5,799 nucleotides of DNA. Source: an uncultured Verrucomicrobiales bacterium (GTDB taxonomy: Bacteria; Verrucomicrobiota; Verrucomicrobiia; Verrucomicrobiales; Akkermansiaceae). Within the stretch, counting starts at the first letter, position 1. The number at the start of each line of letters is the position of its first letter. A model generated the notes under the pieces. It was given only the letters and a program-made list of their open reading frames with translations, did no database searches and was not told where the DNA came from. The stretch spans positions 1 to 5,799 of the forward strand of contig CALFDI010000073.1 of assembly GCA_937952875.1 (NCBI GenBank), given 5' to 3'. The translations under genes were made by a program, and so were the position numbers. Below are positions 1-5,799 of the stretch, piece after piece.

Positions 1-2
1 CA

Positions 3-563
3 CCGCAGCAGCCTCCTCCATTGGAGCTGGAGCCTGTGCCTGATCCAACAACTATGACGATCGGAGATGAGGCAGATCCATCTCCTCTGCTCCCAGACCC
101 ATTTCTCCCTTTATGGGCATACATCTTAGGCGGCATCATTCTCATAGCAGCTTACTTCATTCTGCGTAGATTTCTTGCATCACCAGCAGCGCAGCAGAGT
201 CGACGTGCTCGCGAAGCCTTCATCTCTGCAAAACAGTCAATAGAAGAAGCTGCTCGATCCGATCTCAGCCCAAGCGAGACAGCTACGCAGCTATCCTTTG
301 CTCTTCGATCCTATTTAACCAAGGTCAGTGATGACCCTACTCTGTTCCAGACACACGAGGAATTCATATTAAGCGATAAAGCGCTCTCATCATTGGCTGA
401 AAAACCGCGTGAGATCACTTCAGATTTTTTTGAGAAATTAGCTGAACTTAAATATGGTAAAAGCAGTAAAACATTAGAAAACCGCAGTGAAATCTGCCAA
501 GAAAGCGCGGATCTCTTGGTGAATCTTCATTCTAACTACGTTCACATTGATACTCCGTCATGA
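3..563 (+). CDS. DUF4381-like single-pass membrane protein of the Bat operon (5' partial)
   Basis: The frame is open to the left edge. It reads Pro-Gln-Gln-Pro-Pro-Pro before a TTG at 21, so the protein probably begins outside the window with more of a Pro/Glu/Asp-rich segment; the TTG is not a convincing start. Counting from the codon at 21, residues 1-30 are Pro/acidic and low in complexity. Residues about 31-48 form one hydrophobic helix (starting LWAYILGG) followed by RR, so the N-terminus should be periplasmic and the C-terminus cytoplasmic. Residues 50-180 are helical and charged, with a late FFEKLAELKYG segment resembling the Leu/Tyr motif near the end of DUF4381 proteins. That family commonly lies between the DUF58 gene and batA, which is its position here. 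The stop overlaps the batA start by four bases. The role is unknown; by context it is a membrane partner of the MoxR/VWA system. The family call is moderately sure, the coding call very sure. Confidence 0.75.
   Translation, partial: PQQPPPLELEPVPDPTTMTIGDEADPSPLLPDPFLPLWAYILGGIILIAAYFILRRFLASPAAQQSRRAREAFISAKQSIEEAARSDLSPSETATQLSFALRSYLTKVSDDPTLFQTHEEFILSDKALSSLAEKPREITSDFFEKLAELKYGKSSKTLENRSEICQESADLLVNLHSNYVHIDTPS
560..563 (+). other. ATGA stop/start overlap, DUF4381-like gene to batA
   Basis: The batA ATG (560-562) shares bases with the TGA stop (561-563) of the upstream gene. The preceding 20 bases hold no purine-rich ribosome-binding site, so batA translation most likely depends on ribosomes finishing the upstream gene. 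Confidence 0.85.
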
Positions 564-1558
564 GCGCATTTCTTGAACATTTTCGCTTTGGAGCACCGTG
601 GTGGTTACTACTCCTCTGTGTTCTTCCTGCACTCGCCTTTCTGAATAAGAGATCAGGGACACCGAGCAGCATCGTCTTTTCTAGCCTATCAGTGCTCGCC
701 AGCCTCGGGAGAAAGCCCAATCGCCTCGCAGGTAAATTAGCTGGCTGGATCCTTCTCTCCTCACTGGCCGTATCCATCATTGCTATGGCTCGCCCGCAAT
801 GGACGAACACCACAGTCACACGAAGTGCTAGCGGCATAGACATCATGCTCGCTATCGATGTCTCAGGGTCCATGGAATATGACGACTTCAGAATCAGTAG
901 TAGACGCGCACAGCGACTAGAAGTCGCAAAGATCGTAGCGGCCCAATTCGTCGAACAGCGTCCAGACGATCGTATTGGCATCGTCGCATTCTCAGGTCGC
1001 CCATATGTAAAAAGCCCAATAACGCTCGATCATGAATACATTATAGACTCCTTGCAGAGCCTCCGCACACGCGAAATCTTAGAGGATGGCACCGCTGTGG
1101 GTTCCGCAGTCGCAGCTGCAGCCACTCGTCTCGCTGATCGAGAGGCAAAGAGTAAAATCATTGTCCTCCTGACAGATGGAGAGAGTAATTCAGGAAAAAT
1201 CACTCCAGAAAAGTCAGCCGAACTCGCAGCTGAACTCGGCATTAAAGTCTACACCATCGGAATCGGCACTGAAGGAGGTAGAGCACGCCGAGGGTCCGGC
1301 TTCCGTCAGCAGCAGGACTTCGATGTCAAAAGCCTCCAAGAGATCGCCCGCATCACAGGAGCGGAATTCTATCGAGCAAATGATACCAACGCTCTCGTAG
1401 ATGTCTTTAGCACAATTAATGATCTGGAGCGCACAACGATCGAACGAAATGAGAGCATCTCTATCGATGAACTCTTTCAGCCATTCCTTATTGTCGCGTT
1501 CGCACTCGGCCTCATCGGCCTTTCCATTGTCACGTTTACCCCTCCTCCGGCACCATGA
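560..1558 (+). CDS. batA: BatA: membrane-anchored VWA (MIDAS) protein
   Basis: 332 aa, the usual BatA length. Residues about 12-28 and 61-77 are membrane helices joined by a Lys/Arg-rich loop (cytoplasmic by the positive-inside rule), which puts the VWA domain (about 93-285) in the periplasm. Residues about 300-326 form the C-terminal helix. The second helix ends in ARPQW, a typical BatA/BatB signature. The metal-ion-dependent adhesion site is complete: D100-x-S102-x-S104 (AIDVSGSM), T178 (EDGTAVG) and D206 (LLTDGE). The stretches YTIGIGTEGG (231-240) and ITGAEFYRAND (265-275) are also characteristic. In the family, BatA works with BatB and the TPR Bat proteins in an envelope complex tied to aerotolerance or stress and to MoxR; the ligand is not known. 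The ATG overlaps the upstream stop (ATGA), with no Shine-Dalgarno visible, which suggests translational coupling. The next gene overlaps its stop in the same way. Confidence 0.93.
   Translation: MSAFLEHFRFGAPWWLLLLCVLPALAFLNKRSGTPSSIVFSSLSVLASLGRKPNRLAGKLAGWILLSSLAVSIIAMARPQWTNTTVTRSASGIDIMLAIDVSGSMEYDDFRISSRRAQRLEVAKIVAAQFVEQRPDDRIGIVAFSGRPYVKSPITLDHEYIIDSLQSLRTREILEDGTAVGSAVAAAATRLADREAKSKIIVLLTDGESNSGKITPEKSAELAAELGIKVYTIGIGTEGGRARRGSGFRQQQDFDVKSLQEIARITGAEFYRANDTNALVDVFSTINDLERTTIERNESISIDELFQPFLIVAFALGLIGLSIVTFTPPPAP
1555..1558 (+). other. ATGA stop/start overlap, batA to batB-batC
   Basis: The batB-batC ATG (1555-1557) overlaps the batA TGA (1556-1558). The upstream bases are pyrimidine-rich (CCTCCTCC at 1541-1548, encoding the Pro-rich end of BatA), the opposite of a Shine-Dalgarno. 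Coupled translation is the simplest reading and would help keep BatA and BatB at matched levels. Confidence 0.8.
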
Positions 1559-3525
1559 AGGAACTCAGCTTTATGCAGCCATTATGGCTAACCGCACTTC
1601 TTGTCATTCCAGTCTTTGCTCTTGCTGGCTGGTTAAGCCATCGATCACGAGGAAAAGCATGGCAGGCCTTCATCGCTCCACGCCTGAGGAAACGGCTCAG
1701 CACGGGCACACAGCCTTGGAAATTCTGGGCATCTCTAACGACAGGACTACTCGGACTTCTATTTTTAATACTCTCCTTAGCTAGACCGATCTCTGGCAAG
1801 ACAGAGATGGAAACTGTCTCAAAAGGAAGAAACGTTATACTTCTGATCGACTCCTCACGAAGTATGCGTGTGCAAGATATTCTCCCCTCACGGCTAGAAG
1901 TCGCTCGCACGATTGCTTTCGAGTGCATCGACTCGATGCCCAAGGACCGAATCGGAATCATCGCCTTCGCTAACGAACCCTTCGTCATGACTCCTCTCAC
2001 GATCGACCATGGAATCGCTAAGGAAACCATCGAGCAATTAACTCATGAATCGATTCCTGAAGGAGGATCGAATATGGCTGCCGCTGTGGAAAAAGCCATC
2101 GATGTTTTAAAAGAAACTGGCCAGAGCGGTAACGCTATTGTCTTGATGAGCGATGGAGAAGATCACAATAGCGGCATTGCAAAAGCTGGGCAAAAAGCTG
2201 CAGATGCGGGCATTCCAATATTGAGTATCGGCATAGCAAAAGTCGAAGGAGGTCTAATCCCAGATGAACGCGACCCCTCTGGATACTTCATAGATCAGAA
2301 CCGTCAGAGAGTTGTTAGCCGTCTCGACGAACAAGCACTACGATCTCTTTCTCGAGCATCTCGAGGCATTTACATCCCTCAAGAAAACACCAAAAATGCG
2401 AGCCAGCTCATTCTGTCCACGCTTGCAGGCATCGAACGAGTCTCACAAGATTCCCGTATTGAGTCTGTTCCTAATGATCGCTTTCAGTGGTTTCTCTTTC
2501 CTTCCATTCTTCTACTCGGCGCGAGCATGATTTTACGAACTGAATTTAAAAAAGCTCTGCCGCCCGCCTTAGCGAGTCTCGCCTTTTTCCTCACCATTCA
2601 GGAAGCTAATGCAGACCTCGACCATGCTCAAAAAGCCTTTTCAGATGGAGATTTTTCTCAAGCGGCCTCTGAGTATACGGCTGAAATTCAGCGTATCAAA
2701 AATGCACGTGAGGGATACGCAGCCCCTCTTAAGAAGAGTAAACAATTTCTCAATAGCGACCCTCAAGACAAAGACCTACCCAATATCCACTTCGCACGTG
2801 GAGCGGCACTTTATAAAGCTGGAGAGCTCGAGTCTGCGAAGACAGACTTCTCTCAAGCTCTCTTAAGTCCAGATGAGACACTCCAAGCAGAATCTCACTA
2901 TTCACTCGGAAATACTCTGGCTCAAATTGGCAACAGCCTCTCCACAAGTGATACTAAAAAAGCCATATCAACCCTAGAAGATGCTCTCTCTCACTATGAT
3001 GCCACACTAGCCATCAAAAGCGCCCACTCTGCAGCCCAGAGCAATCGTAAAAAAGTGGAAGAACTCCTTGAAAAGCTCAAACAGCAAAATGAGTCCGAGC
3101 AAAAGCAGGAAGAAGAAGAGCAAAAAGACGATCAATCTTCAGATCAGAAAGATGAAACTGAGAAAGGCGAAGATGAAAAAGAAGGCGACTCAGAAAACGA
3201 GGAAAAGAACAGTGACAATTCTGAAGGAGAGCAACAAGAGGACAACAAAAGCGATGAGAGTAAGGAAGACAGCGAATCCGAACAAAGTGGTGAAAACGAA
3301 GAAGCCAATAAAGACTCCGAACAGCAGAATCAAAACACTCCTGAAGACTCTGAAGAATTACAAGATCAGCCCCCTATGCAGCAAAGACCGATGCAATTAC
3401 CAGCACCGCGTGCTGATGAGACTGCAGAAGAATATGCTATGCGCATCTTGATGGAAAATGCAGATCTCGAAAAAACACCTCGTAGACGAGCCACAATTCA
3501 ACCGTCTTCTCAGAAGAACTGGTAA
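1555..3525 (+). CDS. batB/batC: BatB-BatC fusion: VWA domain, TPR repeats and acidic tail
   Basis: 656 aa, about twice a normal BatB. The BatB half has helices at about 8-27 and 58-77 ending in LARP, a VWA domain at about 93-285, and a helix at 311-327. MIDAS residues are D99, S101, S103 (LIDSSRSM) and D200 (LMSDGED); the usual Thr is Ser172 (EGGSNM). The BatC half opens with a second hydrophobic segment (334-350) and an ANA-D site at 351-354 that looks like an internal signal peptide. TPR-like helices follow at about 354-385, 409-438 and 445-508, then an acidic low-complexity stretch (512-603) and a C-terminus ending QKNW, resembling the KDW end seen in BatC proteins. Predicted topology places both VWA and TPR in the periplasm. 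The start at 1555 is favoured by the ATGA overlap with batA; Met7 (1573), with AAGGAA at 1558-1563 upstream, is a plausible alternative. The reading frame is continuous, so the fusion is not an annotation artefact. Confidence 0.92.
   Translation: MKELSFMQPLWLTALLVIPVFALAGWLSHRSRGKAWQAFIAPRLRKRLSTGTQPWKFWASLTTGLLGLLFLILSLARPISGKTEMETVSKGRNVILLIDSSRSMRVQDILPSRLEVARTIAFECIDSMPKDRIGIIAFANEPFVMTPLTIDHGIAKETIEQLTHESIPEGGSNMAAAVEKAIDVLKETGQSGNAIVLMSDGEDHNSGIAKAGQKAADAGIPILSIGIAKVEGGLIPDERDPSGYFIDQNRQRVVSRLDEQALRSLSRASRGIYIPQENTKNASQLILSTLAGIERVSQDSRIESVPNDRFQWFLFPSILLLGASMILRTEFKKALPPALASLAFFLTIQEANADLDHAQKAFSDGDFSQAASEYTAEIQRIKNAREGYAAPLKKSKQFLNSDPQDKDLPNIHFARGAALYKAGELESAKTDFSQALLSPDETLQAESHYSLGNTLAQIGNSLSTSDTKKAISTLEDALSHYDATLAIKSAHSAAQSNRKKVEELLEKLKQQNESEQKQEEEEQKDDQSSDQKDETEKGEDEKEGDSENEEKNSDNSEGEQQEDNKSDESKEDSESEQSGENEEANKDSEQQNQNTPEDSEELQDQPPMQQRPMQLPAPRADETAEEYAMRILMENADLEKTPRRRATIQPSSQKNW
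2554..2616 (+). other. Internal signal-peptide-like segment at the BatB/BatC junction
   Basis: Encodes residues 334-354 of the fusion. The basic stretch RTEFKK precedes a hydrophobic core (ALASLAFFL) and the tripeptide Ala-Asn-Ala before Asp354, the layout of a type I signal peptide. It sits only about six residues after the last BatB membrane helix, so the two would form a hairpin that carries the chain back to the periplasm. Whether it is cut or stays as an anchor cannot be told from the sequence. Confidence 0.7.
3088..3363 (+). other. Acidic low-complexity region in the BatC tail
   Basis: Encodes residues 512-603. About 40 of 92 residues are Asp or Glu, most of the rest are Gln, Ser, Asn, Lys or Gly, and there are no aromatic residues and only one Leu. 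It is not an exact tandem repeat. It should be disordered and strongly negative. The DNA is purine-rich on the plus strand, which leaves a second frame open by chance. It links the TPR domain to a short helical C-terminus. Confidence 0.85.
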
Positions 3526-3558
3526 CACTCATTCACTCCTGCCCATTTTTTTGAAACT
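3526..3558 (+). other. 33-base spacer between batB-batC and batD-batE
   Basis: The only intergenic DNA in the window. It contains a run of seven T (3546-3552) but no stem that would make a terminator, no promoter-like pair of hexamers and no clear ribosome-binding site before the ATG at 3559. It is best read as an intra-operon spacer. Confidence 0.7.
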
Positions 3559-5799
3559 ATGTTCCGAGCACTGATCATCACTCTTCTTTGTAGTCTCGCT
3601 CTACAGGCACAGACTCTCAAAACTGAGATCACATCTACGCAGCTCCTTCCTGGTGAAGTGACCGCTATGAGTCTTATCGTAAGTGGTATCACTCTTAAGT
3701 CGCCACCAACTATTCCTTCTACAGAGGGCCTCCGCATCGAACACACTGGCACAAGCAATAATTCAAGCATCTCGTTTTTCGGGCGTAACTCAAACCGTGT
3801 CTCTAAGAAAACATACACCTACGAGATCACAGCACTCAAAGAAGGAGAATATGCTATTCCAAGTATCGGGCTCGCTGAAAAAGGGCTCAAGACAGCAGAA
3901 ATCCCTATTAAAGTTCACCCGGGCAACACACCTAAAGTCATCTGGCGCGAAGGAAAGATAAGGAATTTTTCCTACACGTATGGACTAGGCACTTTCGTGC
4001 CGAATGATGAGCCATTCGTCGGACAATCCATGACCGCTGAGTTAAAAGTCTACCTTCCTAACTCACTTAGATTTAACGCAAACACTCTTCCAGAGGTTCA
4101 GATGGATGGAATGAATGCGCATCGCTTTGATCCAGAGCGTATCACTGGAGCCTACTCAACCGGATCGACTCGCTACAGCGTCATCAACTACGGCAGTATT
4201 ACAAGCGCACTCAGACCAGGACCAGTCACACTCGGGCCAAGCTCACTTGAAATCCCTGTCGCACCAAATAACTACAATGTCAGTAGCGTATTAAAAGCAA
4301 ACTTCCCTCTTCTTAACCTCAATGCCCGCGACTTACCTACAGGCGCTCCAGAATCTTTCAATGGCGCGGTTGGACAGTTCGAAATGGAAGGAGAGATTAA
4401 TCTAGAGAATGCTGAAGCAGGTGGTCCATTCTCTATCAGTCTCACTATTTCAGGAAATGGAAACTTAGACGTCATCAAGGCACCAGAACTCGAAGATGAT
4501 AAAAATTGGAAACTCTATCCGCCACGTCGACTCGATAGTGAAGACATTCGGCATGAAGGCCGTGGTTCGGTCGTTTTTGATCTGCTGTTAAGGCCGACAA
4601 GAAAAGTGACTGAAATTCCGCCTTTCATTTTTTCCTATTTCGATCCGATTACAGAAAAATATGAGACTTTAATAAGTGATGCAAATCCACTGCCTGAAAG
4701 CCTTCAAGGCATACCTCAACAAGTGGGCACATCCACAGGCATATCTGGAGCAGTGATCCCACCAGCAGCGGTAGACCAGCCAGTAGAGGAAATGCTTCAG
4801 ACACTCGGCGTCGTCGACCCTATGAGATCTTCACACGCCCCAGTCTGGCCGCCTCGCACGACTAGCGGACGCATCTCACCCTGGTGGCATCTTATCCCTA
4901 CTACACTCATAGTTTTGATGCTGATCCCCATCATTTTAAGAAAACAGAAAATGCGCCGCGCTTCCGAAACACGCCTTCTCCCACGACAGAAGGAACAATT
5001 ACAGGCGCTTCAGGATGACTCTGTTGAAACAGTGAGCTTTTACAGAGCTGTCGGAACATTTATCGAGTCCTCACCCAAACTTAGCCAGGACTCAAGTCTC
5101 ACTCCACTACTCGAAAAACGCGATGAGCTATGCTTCCGTCAAGACACTGCTGATGAGACTTTATCTGCTCAAGAAAAGAAAACGATCGTAGGAAAACTTA
5201 AGCAGTCGCTTTTGAACTCGAAACTCATTCTCACACTGATTGCAATTTTCAGCTTCCAATCAGACGGCACAGCGGCCTCGTTCCAAGAAGTTGAGAAAGA
5301 ATTTCTCGCAGGAAATTACGAAAAAGTCGTAACTCTTTACGAAGAGCAATCGGAAGAGAGCACATTCACAGCGGATGAACTCTATAACATCGGGACAGCT
5401 TATGCTCGTGCAGGTCAGACTGGTCAGGCGGCTTTGCATTTCCGCCGCTCTCTTGCTCTTGATCCACACCATCCTGAGGCTAAGCAAAATCTTCGCTTTC
5501 TTGAGAGAAAGACCGGTAGCCTAACAGCTGAGACTGCCGGATGGGCTGAGACTCTCGCCTATTTTTCAAAGACCTTTTATAAAGCCCTAGGACTGCTCTC
5601 TCTCTGGACTGTAGTCATCGCTATCATCTTTGCCGTCTGTTATAGAAAATATCTCGGCCTGACGATCGGCTCCGCGATTTTTGCAACTGCGGTCGCTGCC
5701 TCTGCCTTCACAGCATCATATTTTTATCCGCAATACAGTGACTTCCGTGTTGGTCACGCTGAAGCAGTCATCACCACTGACGATATTGTCGCTAAAACT
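3559..5799 (+). CDS. batD/batE: BatD-BatE fusion: periplasmic beta-domain protein joined to TPR membrane protein (3' partial)
   Basis: The frame stays open for 747 codons to the right edge. Residues 1-17 are a short signal peptide (cleavage likely after LQA). Residues 18 to about 430 are Ser/Thr/Pro-rich and beta-like with BatD hallmarks: TYTYEITALKEGEYAIPSI (85-103), VGQF (271-274) and SGNGNL (298-303). A helix at about 444-460 is followed by the basic run RKQKMRR, then a cytoplasmic helical domain (about 468-550) typical of BatD. A second signal-like helix (555-569, candidate cut after TAA 571-573) opens the BatE half: TPR helices at about 574-640 (including YNIGTAYARAGQ and LALDPHHPEA), then two helices at 676-693 and 698-720. 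The window ends just where BatE proteins usually begin an SH3-like domain. The ATG at 3559 is the only ATG, GTG or TTG in this frame after the preceding stop; no Shine-Dalgarno is seen. BatD/BatE roles are inferred from the family. Confidence 0.9.
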   Translation, partial: MFRALIITLLCSLALQAQTLKTEITSTQLLPGEVTAMSLIVSGITLKSPPTIPSTEGLRIEHTGTSNNSSISFFGRNSNRVSKKTYTYEITALKEGEYAIPSIGLAEKGLKTAEIPIKVHPGNTPKVIWREGKIRNFSYTYGLGTFVPNDEPFVGQSMTAELKVYLPNSLRFNANTLPEVQMDGMNAHRFDPERITGAYSTGSTRYSVINYGSITSALRPGPVTLGPSSLEIPVAPNNYNVSSVLKANFPLLNLNARDLPTGAPESFNGAVGQFEMEGEINLENAEAGGPFSISLTISGNGNLDVIKAPELEDDKNWKLYPPRRLDSEDIRHEGRGSVVFDLLLRPTRKVTEIPPFIFSYFDPITEKYETLISDANPLPESLQGIPQQVGTSTGISGAVIPPAAVDQPVEEMLQTLGVVDPMRSSHAPVWPPRTTSGRISPWWHLIPTTLIVLMLIPIILRKQKMRRASETRLLPRQKEQLQALQDDSVETVSFYRAVGTFIESSPKLSQDSSLTPLLEKRDELCFRQDTADETLSAQEKKTIVGKLKQSLLNSKLILTLIAIFSFQSDGTAASFQEVEKEFLAGNYEKVVTLYEEQSEESTFTADELYNIGTAYARAGQTGQAALHFRRSLALDPHHPEAKQNLRFLERKTGSLTAETAGWAETLAYFSKTFYKALGLLSLWTVVIAIIFAVCYRKYLGLTIGSAIFATAVAASAFTASYFYPQYSDFRVGHAEAVITTDDIVAKT
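5221..5277 (+). other. Internal signal-peptide-like segment at the BatD/BatE junction
   Basis: Encodes residues 555-573 of the batD-batE fusion. Lys555 is followed by a hydrophobic core (LILTLIAIF) and a small-residue end, Thr-Ala-Ala before Ser574, where a signal peptidase could cut. It directly precedes the BatE TPR helices and would move them from the cytoplasmic BatD tail to the periplasm. Confidence 0.65.

Noticed and set aside
21..23. TTG as the start of the first gene
   Set aside because: The frame remains open upstream with the same Pro-rich composition, there is no ribosome-binding site, and DUF4381-like relatives are not known to start at such a point. A 5' partial gene is more likely.
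532..981. 149-codon minus-strand frame opposite batA
   Set aside because: It is antisense to conserved BatA sequence including the MIDAS motif. It is Arg/Ser-rich without domain features.
1536..2030. 164-codon minus-strand frame opposite batA/batB
   Set aside because: It is antisense to VWA coding sequence, with no recognisable protein features and a composition typical of a reverse shadow.
3068..3451. 127-codon Lys-rich plus-strand frame inside the batC part
   Set aside because: It is the +1-shifted reading of GAA/AAA/GAC-rich codons that encode the acidic tail. It has no domain character and lies wholly within a well-supported gene.
3546..3552. T7 run as a terminator or slippage site
   Set aside because: No GC-rich stem precedes it, and it lies between genes after a stop, so slippage would not change either product.
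3589..3605. Small hairpin TGTAG/CTACA near the batD start
   Set aside because: Only a five-base stem with a seven-base loop, inside the signal peptide coding region and not followed by a T run. It is too weak to call a terminator or regulator.
5260..5487. 75-codon minus-strand frame opposite the BatE TPRs
   Set aside because: The plus strand here encodes clear TPR motifs; the reverse frame has no features of a real protein.

Overview
The window is one tightly packed, plus-strand stretch of a Bat (Bacteroides aerotolerance) operon, the cell-envelope module that normally follows a moxR AAA+ ATPase gene and a DUF58 gene. Four genes fill almost all of it. From left to right they are: the 3' part of a one-pass membrane protein resembling DUF4381 (3-563, 5' end outside the window); batA, a membrane-anchored von Willebrand factor A (VWA) protein (560-1558); a batB-batC fusion, VWA plus TPR plus a long acidic tail (1555-3525); and a batD-batE fusion, a BatD-type periplasmic protein joined to a TPR/BatE membrane protein (3559 to beyond the right edge). 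The only non-coding DNA between genes is 33 bases (3526-3558). No RNA gene, mobile element, CRISPR array, promoter or terminator is visible, which fits the interior of one transcription unit.

How the parts fit together: positive-inside reasoning puts all recognisable interaction modules on the periplasmic side of the inner membrane. These are the BatA and BatB VWA/MIDAS domains, the BatC TPRs and acidic tail, the BatD beta-domains and the BatE TPRs. The DUF4381-like C-terminal domain and the BatD C-terminal helical domain face the cytoplasm, where the MoxR ATPase of such operons would act. The known-family reading is a periplasm-spanning metal-dependent adhesion/chaperone complex linked to envelope or oxidative stress. 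Its biochemical function is still poorly defined.

The most notable point is gene consolidation. Proteins that are separate in many genomes (BatB and BatC, BatD and BatE) are fused pairwise. In each fusion the downstream partner keeps what looks like its old signal peptide, including a candidate signal-peptidase site, now lying inside the chain. These may be simple signal anchors, or the polyproteins may be cut into the classical subunits.

Organism: a Gram-negative-type envelope is implied. Base composition is moderate by eye, none of the three visible start codons has a clear Shine-Dalgarno at normal spacing, and the gene order is DUF4381-like, batA, batB-C, batD-E. This suggests the Verrucomicrobiota or a neighbouring PVC/Bacteroidota-like lineage. 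That is an inference of low to moderate confidence, since no phylogenetic marker is present.
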